64,000 nucleotides of DNA from Rhodanobacter glycinis (GTDB lineage Bacteria; Pseudomonadota; Gammaproteobacteria; Xanthomonadales; Rhodanobacteraceae). The notes beneath the pieces are model-generated. The model saw only the letters and a list, made by a program, of their open reading frames with translations, was not told the origin of the DNA and made no database searches. Positions 46,836 through 58,633 of the stretch are shown here, piece after piece; the stretch's first letter is position 1; each line of letters begins with the position of its first letter. The stretch lies in contig NZ_RCZB01000004.1 in assembly GCF_006438785.1 (NCBI RefSeq), positions 67,810-131,809 on the forward strand, written 5' to 3'. The translations under genes were made by a program, and so were the position numbers.

Positions 46836-46836
46836 T
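46831..46836 (+). promoter_or_regulatory. Probable gyrB promoter -10 element
   Basis: A consensus TATAAT overlaps the recF stop region, 93 bases before the gyrB start. No consensus -35 lies at the normal distance; the matching position falls at or next to parS site 2. Confidence 0.6.
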
Positions 46837-46866
46837 CGGAAGGTTGCATCCCCAAAGATTGCATAA

Positions 46867-49365
<2,499 letters not shown>

Positions 49366-49638
49366 AGCGATCCGGTGACTGGCCAACAAGTCAGTCCGGT
49401 CGGTTGCCCGCTCCTGTGCCGATTCGATGCGATGAATCGATAGCCTCGTTGGGCGAACACGCCTGAGCGGCCAGCAAGAAAGGCAATAATCGCGCCGCTT
49501 TGCGAATAAAATCGCCAAGTAATTGATTTTTAACAACCTTTTATGCGGCGGTGCAGCTTGTTATCGTTCGCCGGCTCAGGTTACGCTCCACAATTCCCCC
49601 GCGTCGTTCAATACGCGTCGACAGCTACGAGGATCACC

Positions 49639-50928
49639 ATGAAGCATGCCCAAGGGTTAACCATGCTGGCGAGCGCAGCCTTGCTGCTCAGCCTGGCCAG
49701 CAGCCCGGCGCTGGCGCGCGGCGCCGACACCAAGCCCAAGCAGGAAGTGCAGTATCCGAACGCGACTCGAGTCGCGCCGAAACTCGATCTGACCAGCGCA
49801 AAGGATCAGAAAGACCTCAACGAGGGTCTGGATGCGGTTTCTGCTGGCGATCAGGCGAAAGCCGAGCAACTGCTGCAGCCGATCATCGATGGCGGCAGCA
49901 AGAGCAAGTATGCACAGGCACTCGCGCTACAGGGTCTGGCCAGCATCAAATACAACGCTGGCGACACCAAGGGTGCGATTGGCTTGTTGCAACGCTCACT
50001 TGCGCTCGGGGTGATGCCGAACGACACCTACTTCCAGCTGCAGTACATGCTGGCGCAGTTCCAGATGGCCGACGAGCAATATCAGGCAGCGCTGGATACC
50101 GTCACCAAGTGGCGTGCGGAGGGCAAGAAGGAAACCGCCAACTCCTACGCGCTCGAAGGCAATGCCGACTACAGGCTCGGCAAGTATCCCGAGGCGATCG
50201 CCGCGATCAACAAGGCCAAGTCGCTCACCGACAAGCCGGAGGCGAGCTGGAACCAGATCCTGATGGCCAGCTATTCCGAGTCGGGCCAGGACGAGAAGGC
50301 CGCTGCGCTGGCCCAGCAGCAACTCAACTCCAGCCCGGATGATCCCAATGCACTCAACAACGCTGCGGCGGTGCTGATGCAGGCACACAAGTATCCGGAA
50401 GCGATTCAGCTGCTGGAGAAGGGGCGGGCCAGCGGCGCGTTCAAGAGTGAAGCAAACTATGTGAGCCTCGCCAAGTTGTATCTGATCACCGGGCAGGACA
50501 GTTCCGATCCGGCGCCCAATGCGATCAAGGCCGGTCAGGTACTCCAGGACGGCATGAGCAAGGGTGTGGTCAAACCCAGCGCCGATACCTACGTATTGAT
50601 TGGCCAATCAGCTGAGCTATCCAACAACACCGGTGCAGCGGTCGATGCGTATAACAAGGCCGTGCCGCTGGCCAAGGACGGCGAGGCTGCACTGCGCGCC
50701 GGTCGACTGCTGCTTAGCGAGAACAAGTACAGCCAGGCCAAGGGGCTGATCCAGCAGGGCATCGACAAGGGTGTCAAGCAGAAGGGTGTTGCCTACATGC
50801 TGCTGGCCGAAACCGAGCGTGGCTTGAAGAACAAGCCTGCTGCGATCACCGCGATGAAACAGGCTGCACAGCAGCCGGAAACAGCCGAGAAGGCCAGGGC
50901 GTGGCTCAAGAAGGCTGGCGCAGGCTGA
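49639..50928 (+). CDS. Periplasmic TPR protein linked to the TonB complex
   Basis: A 429-residue protein with a signal peptide (cleavage after ALA near 27), then helical repeats throughout. Recognisable TPR units include YAQALALQGLASIKYNAGDT, NSYALEGNADYRLGKYPEAI and DPNALNNAAAVLMQAHKYPE. It lies 210 bases upstream of tonB in the same direction. TPR proteins adjacent to TonB systems are known in other gammaproteobacteria (TtpC/TtpA-type genes), so a role in TonB-complex function or transport is plausible but inferred. Confidence 0.85.
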   Translation: MKHAQGLTMLASAALLLSLASSPALARGADTKPKQEVQYPNATRVAPKLDLTSAKDQKDLNEGLDAVSAGDQAKAEQLLQPIIDGGSKSKYAQALALQGLASIKYNAGDTKGAIGLLQRSLALGVMPNDTYFQLQYMLAQFQMADEQYQAALDTVTKWRAEGKKETANSYALEGNADYRLGKYPEAIAAINKAKSLTDKPEASWNQILMASYSESGQDEKAAALAQQQLNSSPDDPNALNNAAAVLMQAHKYPEAIQLLEKGRASGAFKSEANYVSLAKLYLITGQDSSDPAPNAIKAGQVLQDGMSKGVVKPSADTYVLIGQSAELSNNTGAAVDAYNKAVPLAKDGEAALRAGRLLLSENKYSQAKGLIQQGIDKGVKQKGVAYMLLAETERGLKNKPAAITAMKQAAQQPETAEKARAWLKKAGAG

Positions 50929-51138
50929 TAATATCCAGAGCGCAAGACGGCTCTTGGGGTGGATGGACGTCCATTCATTCGCCCCGAGACAGCTATACAA
51001 ATGTCATGTGCTGTTGTACCGTTGAAAACCTTTCCCTGCGTCTCCCCAGCGGCGAGTTCCGTCCAGATATCCAGACGGTTTCGTGTTACGCCCTGCGGCA
51101 ACGTTCTCTCCGATTGATCAGCTTCAGACAAGTGACAG
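50929..51138. promoter_or_regulatory. TPR gene-tonB intergenic region with a hairpin
   Basis: The 210 bases hold no gene. A hairpin built around the perfect palindrome ATGGACGTCCAT (50963-50974), with outer arms CTTGGGG and CCCCGAG, could attenuate transcription between the TPR gene and tonB. No strong -10 or Fur-like box is recognised. Confidence 0.45.
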
Positions 51139-51798
51139 ATGGCCTCAAGTAACGAAGAAAACGGGCGCGAACCATTTAGCTGGAAGCGTACCTGGGCACT
51201 TGCAGTAGCCATTGGGCTGCATGCGTTTGCGTTTCTGTTGATCGTGGCGCCGATGGCGCCACCGAATCAGAATCACAAGGAAAAAGAACGCATCGTCCAG
51301 GTGAACTTCATCGAGCCGCCGCCGCCGCCGCCGCCACCACCGCCGCCGCCGCCGGAGCCGCCGAAGCAGCCGCCGCCGAAGATCATCCAGCAGATCAAGC
51401 CGCCGCCGACTCCGCCGCCGCCGACTCCGCCACCACCGGTGGAAGAGGTTTCGCAGAACGCGGTGCAGGCACCGCCGCCGGCGCCGCCAGCACCACCGGC
51501 GCCGCCAGCGGATATCACGGCCAGTTCGGATCTCAGCTATAACAGTCGTCTTCAGCCGAAGTACCCGCCGCAGGCTGTTCGCCAACGGCACGAAGGTACG
51601 GTGGTGTTGATGATCCTGGTGGGTGTGGATGGTTCGCCGAAGGACATCAAGGTCGACAAGTCCAGCGGTTACCATGAACTCGATCGTGCGGCCATGGATG
51701 CCGCACGCAGCTGGCGCTTCAATCCGACCATCCGAAATGGACAAAAAGTTGAGGGGTACGCACGCGTTCCGGTCAACTTCAACCTCAATCAGCTGTAA
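51139..51798 (+). CDS. tonB: Energy transducer TonB
   Basis: A 219-residue TonB. A cytoplasmic start with basic residues leads into the anchor helix (about 20-38, with conserved His in IGLHAFAF). A proline-rich periplasmic spacer follows (about 53-125), including a run of 13 consecutive prolines. The C-terminal domain (about 130-219) shows YPPQAVRQRHEGTVVL and AARSWRFNPTIRNGQ, the family's receptor-contact region. It is the first gene of tonB-exbB-exbD1-exbD2. Confidence 0.95.
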   Translation: MASSNEENGREPFSWKRTWALAVAIGLHAFAFLLIVAPMAPPNQNHKEKERIVQVNFIEPPPPPPPPPPPPPEPPKQPPPKIIQQIKPPPTPPPPTPPPPVEEVSQNAVQAPPPAPPAPPAPPADITASSDLSYNSRLQPKYPPQAVRQRHEGTVVLMILVGVDGSPKDIKVDKSSGYHELDRAAMDAARSWRFNPTIRNGQKVEGYARVPVNFNLNQL

Positions 51799-51854
51799 TC
51801 AGCTTCATCCGATTACGGTTTACAGTTCACGCTTGACTTCCCTAGGGTAGCGTT

Positions 51855-52622
51855 ATGTTCCTACAGACTCCTGCAACAACCGATGCCGCACAGGCCATGG
51901 GTGGCAATACCAACGCCGAAGCCATGAAACAGATGGGTTTTGGTAACCTGATGCAGAACTTCGACTGGCTCGGCTGGGTCGTCTTCGTGACGCTCGTCGT
52001 GATGTCGTTCCTGTCGTGGTACTTCATCATCGCCAACGGCATTCGCAATGCGACGGTCAAGGCGCGCGCCGACAAGGTCATCGACGGCTTCTGGGGCAAT
52101 GGCTCCACCCAGGACGCGATTCGCGAACTGGAGGCCCAGCCCAAGAGCGAGCCGTTCTCCAAGATCGCGCTCGACGCCGCCTCGGCGGTTGCCCATCACC
52201 AGCAGACCACGTCCGGCACCACCGGCCGTCTGGCGGAGTCGCTGGGTCGTTCGGAATTCATCGACCGCGCCCTGCGTCAGGCCGTGGCTCGCGAGAGCCT
52301 GCGTCTGGAAGGCGGCATGACCCTGCTGGCCACCGTCGGTTCCGCGGCGCCGTTCGTCGGCCTGCTCGGCACCGTGTGGGGCATCTACCACGCGCTGATC
52401 GGTATTGCCGCAACCGGCAACGCCTCGATGAACGCGGTGGCGGGCCCCGTGGGCGAAGCTCTGATCATGACCGCGTTCGGTCTGTTTGCCGCGATCCCGG
52501 CGCTATTTGCGTACAACTTCTTCAGCCGTTCGAATCGTCTGACCTACGCCCGGTTCGACGAATTCGCGCATGACCTGCACGACTTCTTCGCCACCGGCTC
52601 GCGCGTCGAAAGCCAGAAGTGA
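51855..52622 (+). CDS. exbB: Biopolymer transport protein ExbB
   Basis: A 255-residue MotA/TolQ/ExbB family proton-channel subunit with three helices (about 38-60, 155-180 and 195-215). The GMTLLATVGSAAPFVGLLGTVWG segment and the following EALIMTAFGLFAAIPALFAYN helix are diagnostic. The N-terminus (MFLQTPATTDAAQAMGG) matches the Xanthomonas-type ExbB. It starts 56 bases after tonB. Confidence 0.95.
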   Translation: MFLQTPATTDAAQAMGGNTNAEAMKQMGFGNLMQNFDWLGWVVFVTLVVMSFLSWYFIIANGIRNATVKARADKVIDGFWGNGSTQDAIRELEAQPKSEPFSKIALDAASAVAHHQQTTSGTTGRLAESLGRSEFIDRALRQAVARESLRLEGGMTLLATVGSAAPFVGLLGTVWGIYHALIGIAATGNASMNAVAGPVGEALIMTAFGLFAAIPALFAYNFFSRSNRLTYARFDEFAHDLHDFFATGSRVESQK

Positions 52623-52633
52623 GGGATTGACCC

Positions 52634-53056
52634 ATGGCGATGAGTACAGGTGGCAATTCCGGCGGTCCGATGTCGGAGATCAATGTCACGCCGCTGGTCG
52701 ACGTGATGTTGGTACTGCTGATCATCTTCATGATCACGGCGCCGCTGATGTCGCATTCCATCACGATCGAGTTGCCCACCGCCAATCCCAAGACCAAGGA
52801 TTCGGAGGTGTTGGTGCCGCCACTGGATCTCGCGATCAAGCAGGATGGCAGCATGTACCTCAATGATCAGCCGGTCACCGAGGCCGAGTTGCGGGCGCAG
52901 TTGGCGGTCAATGCGCAGAAGACGCCACAGCCCGAACTGCAGATCCGCGCGGACAAGGCGACCGAGTTCAAGATCGTGAAGAAGGTCATCGGCAACGCCA
53001 AGGACTCGGGCATGGTGCATGTCGGCTTCATGACCACTGACGCGCCGAAGGGGTGA
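52634..53056 (+). CDS. exbD1: Biopolymer transport protein ExbD1
   Basis: A 140-residue ExbD/TolR protein. One N-terminal helix carries the proton-relay Asp in MSEINVTPLVDVMLVLLIIF, followed by a periplasmic domain. It begins 11 bases after exbB. The Xanthomonas campestris TonB operon also has two exbD genes; this is the first. Confidence 0.94.
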   Translation: MAMSTGGNSGGPMSEINVTPLVDVMLVLLIIFMITAPLMSHSITIELPTANPKTKDSEVLVPPLDLAIKQDGSMYLNDQPVTEAELRAQLAVNAQKTPQPELQIRADKATEFKIVKKVIGNAKDSGMVHVGFMTTDAPKG

Positions 53057-53062
53057 TTTGAG

Positions 53063-53467
53063 ATGGCTTTCTCCACCAAAACCAGTGGGCCGATGTCGGA
53101 GATCAACGTCACGCCGTTGGTCGACGTGATGCTGGTGCTGCTGATCATCTTCATGATCACGGCACCGGTACTAGCGCACAAGATCCAGGTTGACCTGCCG
53201 CAGCCGAATCCGAACGTCGTCAATCCACCGACGCCGCTGGATCCGATTCACCTCAAGATCGACCCGAGTGGTGCGTTTTACTGGAACGACACGCCGGTCG
53301 ACGAACTGGGCCTCAAGGCGCAGCTTGCCGTGATTGCACAGCAGACCAATCAGCCGGAAATCCAGATCGCGGCCGATGACGCTGCGGCCTATCAGTACGT
53401 GGCACGCGTGCTGGCCGATGCAAAAAGCTACAACCTCACCAAGATCGGCTTCACCGAAGGCAACTGA
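53063..53467 (+). CDS. exbD2: Biopolymer transport protein ExbD2
   Basis: A 134-residue second ExbD paralogue with the same MSEINVTPLVDVMLVLLIIF helix and proton-relay Asp. The periplasmic part has diverged clearly from ExbD1. It begins 6 bases after exbD1 and is closed by a strong terminator. In X. campestris, ExbD2 is needed for only some TonB functions, so receptor-specific use is possible. Confidence 0.94.
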   Translation: MAFSTKTSGPMSEINVTPLVDVMLVLLIIFMITAPVLAHKIQVDLPQPNPNVVNPPTPLDPIHLKIDPSGAFYWNDTPVDELGLKAQLAVIAQQTNQPEIQIAADDAAAYQYVARVLADAKSYNLTKIGFTEGN

Positions 53468-53484
53468 TCCAGTTCGACAGTCGC

Positions 53485-53520
53485 AAAAAAAAGCCCCCGC
53501 CATGAGCGGGGGTTTTTGTT
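53485..53520. terminator. Bidirectional intrinsic terminator between exbD2 and pdxJ
   Basis: CCCCCGC-CATGA-GCGGGGG forms a 7-bp G-C stem, flanked by a run of eight As on the left and TTTTTGTTTTT on the right. It can therefore terminate both the rightward exbD2 transcript and the leftward pdxJ transcript. Confidence 0.92.
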
Positions 53521-53562
53521 TTTGCGCAGGCGGGTACATGTTCGGCCTGTGCCGGATGCCAT

Positions 53563-54306
53563 TCAGCGCAGGATCTGCAGATACTTGCGCACAGTTGTGG
53601 CCAGCCCCTCATAGAGCGCCTCACCGATCAGCGCGTGGCCGATCGATACCTCGGCCAGGCCCGGGATCGCCGCCTTGAACGTGCCGAGGTTGGCCTGGCT
53701 CAGATCGTGCCCCGCATTTACCGCCAGGCCGGCTTGCTGTGCGCGCCTCGCGGTGTCGGCACAGGTCGCCAGTGCAGCGGTCGGCTGACCATCGGCAAAT
53801 GCTTGCGCATAGGGTCCGGTATAGATCTCGATCCGCTGCACGCCGATCACCGCGGCCAGGTCGAAATCCTGGCTGCCGGGATCGACGAACAGGCTGACCC
53901 TGCAGCCGAGGTCGCACAACTCGCCGACCAGCGGCCGCAGTCGTGCGATGTCGCGTCGCAGGTCGAAGCCGTGGTCCGACGTGATCTGGCCGTCGCCATC
54001 CGGCACCAGGGTGACCTGGGTCGGCCGTACCTCGCGCGCCAGCGCGAGCAAGCCTGGGTATTCCCCTCTGGCATCGGCAAATGGATTGCCTTCGATGTTG
54101 TATTCCACGCGACCACGCAGCATGGCGGCCAGTGCGCGCACGTCGTCCGGCCGCACGTGGCGCAGGTCCGGCCGCGGATGCACGGTGATGCCGCCGCAAC
54201 CTGATTCGATGCAGGTCTGTGCGGCACGACAGATGTCCGGCTCACTGCCACCGCGCGAATTGCGCAGCACGGCAATCTTGTTAAGGTTGACGCTGAGCAG
54301 GGTCAT
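53563..54306 (-). CDS. pdxJ: Pyridoxine 5'-phosphate synthase
   Basis: A 247-residue TIM-barrel enzyme of DXP-dependent vitamin B6 synthesis, condensing 1-deoxyxylulose 5-phosphate with 3-amino-2-oxopropyl phosphate. Signature segments are [36 protein letters not shown] and VTLVPD. It lies alone in front of the PPTase gene, with a 91-base gap. Confidence 0.96.
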   Translation of the reverse strand: MTLLSVNLNKIAVLRNSRGGSEPDICRAAQTCIESGCGGITVHPRPDLRHVRPDDVRALAAMLRGRVEYNIEGNPFADARGEYPGLLALAREVRPTQVTLVPDGDGQITSDHGFDLRRDIARLRPLVGELCDLGCRVSLFVDPGSQDFDLAAVIGVQRIEIYTGPYAQAFADGQPTAALATCADTARRAQQAGLAVNAGHDLSQANLGTFKAAIPGLAEVSIGHALIGEALYEGLATTVRKYLQILR

Positions 54307-54397
54307 GGTGGTTCAGCTGATCTCGGCGGATGGGGCCCTTGGCACACAGGCATCGGTCAGCGCGCGCTGACCTGTCGGGGCGGAAACAGTGCGCCGA

Positions 54398-55042
54398 TCA
54401 GCCGCCGCTGGCAAGCGTGCCCAGTTGGATCCGACGCGCCTCGCCACGCCACGCCAGTGCCGCCACCAGCGTGGCGTCGACGGGCAGGCGCTGCAATTGC
54501 CAGGCTTGAATGTCGTCGCCCTCAAGCCGCTGCAGACTCAACCGGTCGATGGTGCTGGTGACGCTGAGGCGGTCGAGTCCGAACGCAAGACCGCGCCCGA
54601 GCGCCTTGAGTACGGCTTCCTTGGCCGTCCACAATTCAAGAAAGGCCGCGTGGCGAGCGCTCATCGGCAGCACCGCCAGCGCCGAGGTCTCGTCGTCGGT
54701 GAAATAGCGTTTGGCGATTTCCAGCGCGCGCGGCCGCACACGCAGACGTTCGAGATCGATCCCCGGTGCGATCCGACGGCCGATCGCGATCAGGGCGTGG
54801 CCACCGCTGTGCGACCAGTTGAAACCGAGCGACTGATCGTGCGCGTTCGCGAGCGCCGGTCGACCGTGCTCGCCGTCCGTCAAAACGACCCGATCGCCGT
54901 CGATGCCGAGATAGGCACCGAGTACCGCGCGCAGCGGTTCGCGTCGCTGCTGAGGCTGGTAGTCCAGGCGCCACACATGAATCTCGTCATCGAGCAGATG
55001 CTCTGCTAGCTTGGCAAGCGTCAGTGCGTGCGTTGCAATCAT
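54398..55042 (-). CDS. 4'-phosphopantetheinyl transferase (Sfp/HetI type)
   Basis: A 214-residue transferase that attaches phosphopantetheine from CoA to carrier proteins. Magnesium- and CoA-binding motifs are GIDLE (94-98) and WTAKEAVLKALG (138-149), with FNWSHSG before them. Its length and motifs are of the Sfp type rather than AcpS. It could serve fatty-acid, polyketide or peptide synthases; none is in the window. The frame is open beyond 55042; I chose the ATG at which family homology starts. It diverges from the sensor kinase gene. Confidence 0.9.
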   Translation of the reverse strand: MIATHALTLAKLAEHLLDDEIHVWRLDYQPQQRREPLRAVLGAYLGIDGDRVVLTDGEHGRPALANAHDQSLGFNWSHSGGHALIAIGRRIAPGIDLERLRVRPRALEIAKRYFTDDETSALAVLPMSARHAAFLELWTAKEAVLKALGRGLAFGLDRLSVTSTIDRLSLQRLEGDDIQAWQLQRLPVDATLVAALAWRGEARRIQLGTLASGG

Positions 55043-55153
55043 CCGCGCATGGTGGCGCCGGAGGTGCCGGCGCACAAGCACACACTTCATGTATCGACGC
55101 GACTTGCCGCGCGCGGTGCAGATTTCATCGCCGTTCGCTCGGGGAGAGACTGC

Positions 55154-58100
55154 TTGATCCAGGGTTGGTTGCTGTTGCTGGTGTCGCTGCTCTACGTCGG
55201 GCTGCTGTTCGTGGTGGCCTATGCGGGCGATCGGCGGCCGCTGTATCCACGACAGCCGCGTTTGCGACCGATCGTCTACAGCCTGGCGCTGGCGGTGTAC
55301 TGCTCGTCGTGGACGTTCTATGGCGCGGTCGGCACCGCGGCGCGCGATGGCCTGGCCTATCTGCCGATCTATCTCGGTCCGATTCTGCTGTACGTGTTCG
55401 GCTTTGGCCTGTTGCGCCGGCTGCTGCAGGTGGTGAGGCAACGCAATATCACCTCGATCGCCGATTTCATCGGTGCGCGCTTCGGCAAGTCGCATGGGCT
55501 GGCGGCGCTGGTGGCGGTGATCGCGGTGATCGCGGTGGTGCCGTACATCGCGCTGCAGTTCAAGGCCGTGGCGATGTCGTTCGGTGTGCTCGGCGGCGCC
55601 GGCCACGGCGCCGTGACGGCTGGTGGCATCGACAGTGCGTTATGGTGCGCGGTAATGCTGGCTGTGTTCGCGATCCTGTTCGGCACGCGCAGCATCGATG
55701 CCACCGAGCACCACCACGGCATGATGCTGGCCATCGCGCTGGAATCGCTGATCAAGCTGCTGGCCTTCGTCGCACTGGCGGGGTACGCGTTGTGGCAGGG
55801 GCCGGGCCTGGTCAGCACGGTGCAACGCCCGCTGATGCAGCTCAGCCATGGTCTGTCGCCGGGGTTTCTGGCGCAGACCATGCTGGCGTTCTGCGCGATG
55901 TTCTGCCTGCCGCGACAGTTCCAGATCGGCATGGTCGAATGCGAGGACGCCAGCGATCTCAAGCGTGCGCGCTGGATGGTGCCGCTGTACCTGGCCATCA
56001 TCAGCGTGGCGGTGCTGCCGATCGTGGCGGCCGGTATAGACATGCCGCAGGTGCGCGATGGCGCTGCCGACGCGTGGGTGCTGACCCTGCCGATGGCGCA
56101 TGGTGATCGCGGCGTGGCGCTGCTGGCCTTCATCGGCGGCTTCTCGGCGGCGACCGGCATGGTGATCGTGGCGTCGGTGGCGCTGTCGATCATGATCAGC
56201 AACGACCTGGTGATGCCGGCGCTGTTGCGCATCCACTGGCTGCGCCTGGAGCAGCGCAGCGATCTGTCGCAATGGGTGCTCGGCGTGCGCCGGGTGGCGA
56301 TCATGGCGCTGGCGCTGATGGCCTATGCCTATTATCGGGTGGCCGCCAACGCGGAAAATCTGGCAGCCACCGGCTTGCTGGCATTTGCTGCGGTGGCGCA
56401 ATTTGCACCCGCGCTGATCGTTGCGTTGTACTGGCGTGGCGCCAGCAGGCGCGGCGTGGCGATCGGACTGGCGGGCGGCTTTGCGATGTGGCTGTACACC
56501 TTGCTGCTGCCGGCGGTGATCCGTTCCGATCACTGGTTGCAGGAAGGCCCGTTCGGCTGGGACTGGCTGCGCCCGCAGGCGTTGTTCCATCTCAGCGGCT
56601 GGGACCCGGTGATGCACGGCACGTTCTGGTCGCTGCTGGTCAACGTGGGCTGCCTGGTGTTCTTCTCGCTGCGCTTCCGGCCGAGCCTCGAAGAGCGCCT
56701 GCATGCGGCCATGTTCATCGACGCCGACCCAGCCAGCCGCAGCGGCGCTGGGGACTGGCGCGGCCGTGTGGCGGTGGCCGATCTGCGCACCATCGCCGAA
56801 CGCATTGTCGGCGAGCGCGGCAGTACGCGCGCCTTCGACGACTACGCCCAGCGTCGCGGTCGGCCATTGCTGGCCAGCGAAGCGGCCGACCGCGCCTTGA
56901 TCCAGTACACCGAACGCCTGCTCGCATCGGCAGTGGGTGCCGCCAACGCGCGGCGCATCCTGATCGGCGCGCTGTCCGGCAGTGGGCTGGACATCGCCGA
57001 ATCCATGGCGCTGATGGACGAGGCCTCGCAGGAGCTGCGCTTCAACCGCGAACTGCTGTCCACCACCCTGGAGAACGTGTCGCAAGGCATCAGCGTGGTC
57101 GACGCCCATATGCGACTGGTGGCATGGAACCGGCGCTACCTGGAGCTGTTCGACTACCCCGACGGCATGGTGCATGTCGGCGTGCCGGTGGCTGACCTGA
57201 TTCGCTGGAATGCCGAGCTGGGCGAATGCGGGCCCGGCGAAGTGGACGGCCATGTGGCCAAACGCATTGACTACATGCAGGCCGGCTCGCCGCATCTGTT
57301 CCAGCGCATCCGCCCCGACGGCACCGTGATCGAGCTGCGCGGTCGGCCGCTGCCGGGGGGCGGCTACGTCACCACCTACAGCGATGTCACTGCCTACAAA
57401 CATGCCGAGCAGGCGTTGATCGAGGTGAACGAGACGCTGGAGCAGCGGGTCGAGCAGCGCACCGCCGAACTGTCCGAGGCGCTGGTCGCTACCGCGCACG
57501 CGCGACGTGCCGCCGAAACGGCGAATATCTCCAAGACCCGTTTCCTTGCCGCCGCCAGCCACGACCTGCTGCAGCCACTGAATGCGGCGCGACTGTTCAC
57601 CTCGGCGCTGCGCGCGCATCCCGGTCTGGACATCGAAGCCAGCGGGCTGGCCGAGCGTATCGATGCCTCGTTCCGCGCCGCGGAGGATCTGCTGGATGCA
57701 CTGCTGGATACCTCGCGCCTGGATGCCGGCAGCTACCGGCCCGAGGTGGGCGGTTTCGCGCTGGGCGAGCTGTTCGATTCGCTGAAGGCACAGTTTGCAG
57801 TGGTCGCCGAACAGCGCGGGCTACGTCTGCGCGTGGTGTCGACCACGCTTGCGGTGCGCAGCGATCCGCAGTTGCTGCGCCGGATCCTGCAGAACTTTCT
57901 CTCCAACGCGTTGCGCTACACCAGCAAGGGCAGCGTATTGCTGGGCGCGCGGCGAATGGGCGATCAGGTGCGCATCGAAGTATGGGATTCCGGCCCGGGC
58001 ATCGCCGCCGAACAGCGCGCGCGCATCTTCGACGAGTTCCAGCGGCTCGATCAGCCATCACCATGGGGTGAGAAGGGATTGGGACTCGGCCTGTCGATCT

Positions 58101-58612
58101 GCGATCGCCTGGCCGGCATCCTCGGTCATCGGCTCGACCTGCATTCGCAGGTCAATCACGGCAGCTGCTTCGCGGTGAGCGTGCCGCGCAACGAGGCGGT
58201 GCCGGTACGCCGCCAGCGCGTGCAGCGCAGCGGGCCGGACAAGCAGCTGCCGTTGACCGTGCTGTGCCTGGACAACGATGCGACGATCCTCGACGGCATG
58301 CGCGCGCTGCTCAGCCGCTGGGGTGTCGATTGCCGTGTCGCACTGGACGTGGGGCAGGCCAGGGTCGAACTGGCGCGCGGCCCGATCGACCTGATCCTGG
58401 CCGACTACCATCTGGCCGATGGTGTCGACGGCCTGCAGGCTTTGCGGCAACTGCGCGACGCACTCGGCGACCTTCCGCCGGTGGCGATGATCACCGCGGA
58501 CGGCAGCAGCGAGCTGAAACAGCAGGCACGTGCGCTCGGTTACCCGGTACTGCACAAGCCGGTGCGCCCGGCTGCGTTGCGCGCCCTGCTCACGGCCCTG
58601 CTGCGCCGATAG
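55154..58612 (+). CDS. crbS: Hybrid sensor histidine kinase with SSS transporter-like domain (CrbS/MxtR type)
   Basis: A 1152-residue protein. About 12-13 helices of a sodium:solute-symporter-like domain (1 to about 480) are followed by a PAS-type domain (about 635-750), a HisKA domain with phospho-acceptor His803 (ASHDLLQP), a HATPase (N-box NFLSNALRYT and DSGPGI) and a C-terminal receiver with Asp1084. This is the layout of MxtR/CrbS, which controls acetate use with ErdR/CrbR in Pseudomonas and Vibrio. A TTG start is proposed because GGGGAGAG precedes it; an ATG at 55049 is possible. It is tail to tail with the response regulator gene, and acs is nearby, which supports the call. Confidence 0.88.
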   Translation: MIQGWLLLLVSLLYVGLLFVVAYAGDRRPLYPRQPRLRPIVYSLALAVYCSSWTFYGAVGTAARDGLAYLPIYLGPILLYVFGFGLLRRLLQVVRQRNITSIADFIGARFGKSHGLAALVAVIAVIAVVPYIALQFKAVAMSFGVLGGAGHGAVTAGGIDSALWCAVMLAVFAILFGTRSIDATEHHHGMMLAIALESLIKLLAFVALAGYALWQGPGLVSTVQRPLMQLSHGLSPGFLAQTMLAFCAMFCLPRQFQIGMVECEDASDLKRARWMVPLYLAIISVAVLPIVAAGIDMPQVRDGAADAWVLTLPMAHGDRGVALLAFIGGFSAATGMVIVASVALSIMISNDLVMPALLRIHWLRLEQRSDLSQWVLGVRRVAIMALALMAYAYYRVAANAENLAATGLLAFAAVAQFAPALIVALYWRGASRRGVAIGLAGGFAMWLYTLLLPAVIRSDHWLQEGPFGWDWLRPQALFHLSGWDPVMHGTFWSLLVNVGCLVFFSLRFRPSLEERLHAAMFIDADPASRSGAGDWRGRVAVADLRTIAERIVGERGSTRAFDDYAQRRGRPLLASEAADRALIQYTERLLASAVGAANARRILIGALSGSGLDIAESMALMDEASQELRFNRELLSTTLENVSQGISVVDAHMRLVAWNRRYLELFDYPDGMVHVGVPVADLIRWNAELGECGPGEVDGHVAKRIDYMQAGSPHLFQRIRPDGTVIELRGRPLPGGGYVTTYSDVTAYKHAEQALIEVNETLEQRVEQRTAELSEALVATAHARRAAETANISKTRFLAAASHDLLQPLNAARLFTSALRAHPGLDIEASGLAERIDASFRAAEDLLDALLDTSRLDAGSYRPEVGGFALGELFDSLKAQFAVVAEQRGLRLRVVSTTLAVRSDPQLLRRILQNFLSNALRYTSKGSVLLGARRMGDQVRIEVWDSGPGIAAEQRARIFDEFQRLDQPSPWGEKGLGLGLSICDRLAGILGHRLDLHSQVNHGSCFAVSVPRNEAVPVRRQRVQRSGPDKQLPLTVLCLDNDATILDGMRALLSRWGVDCRVALDVGQARVELARGPIDLILADYHLADGVDGLQALRQLRDALGDLPPVAMITADGSSELKQQARALGYPVLHKPVRPAALRALLTALLRR

Positions 58613-58633
58613 CGTCGCGCGGCAGCTGCCGCA

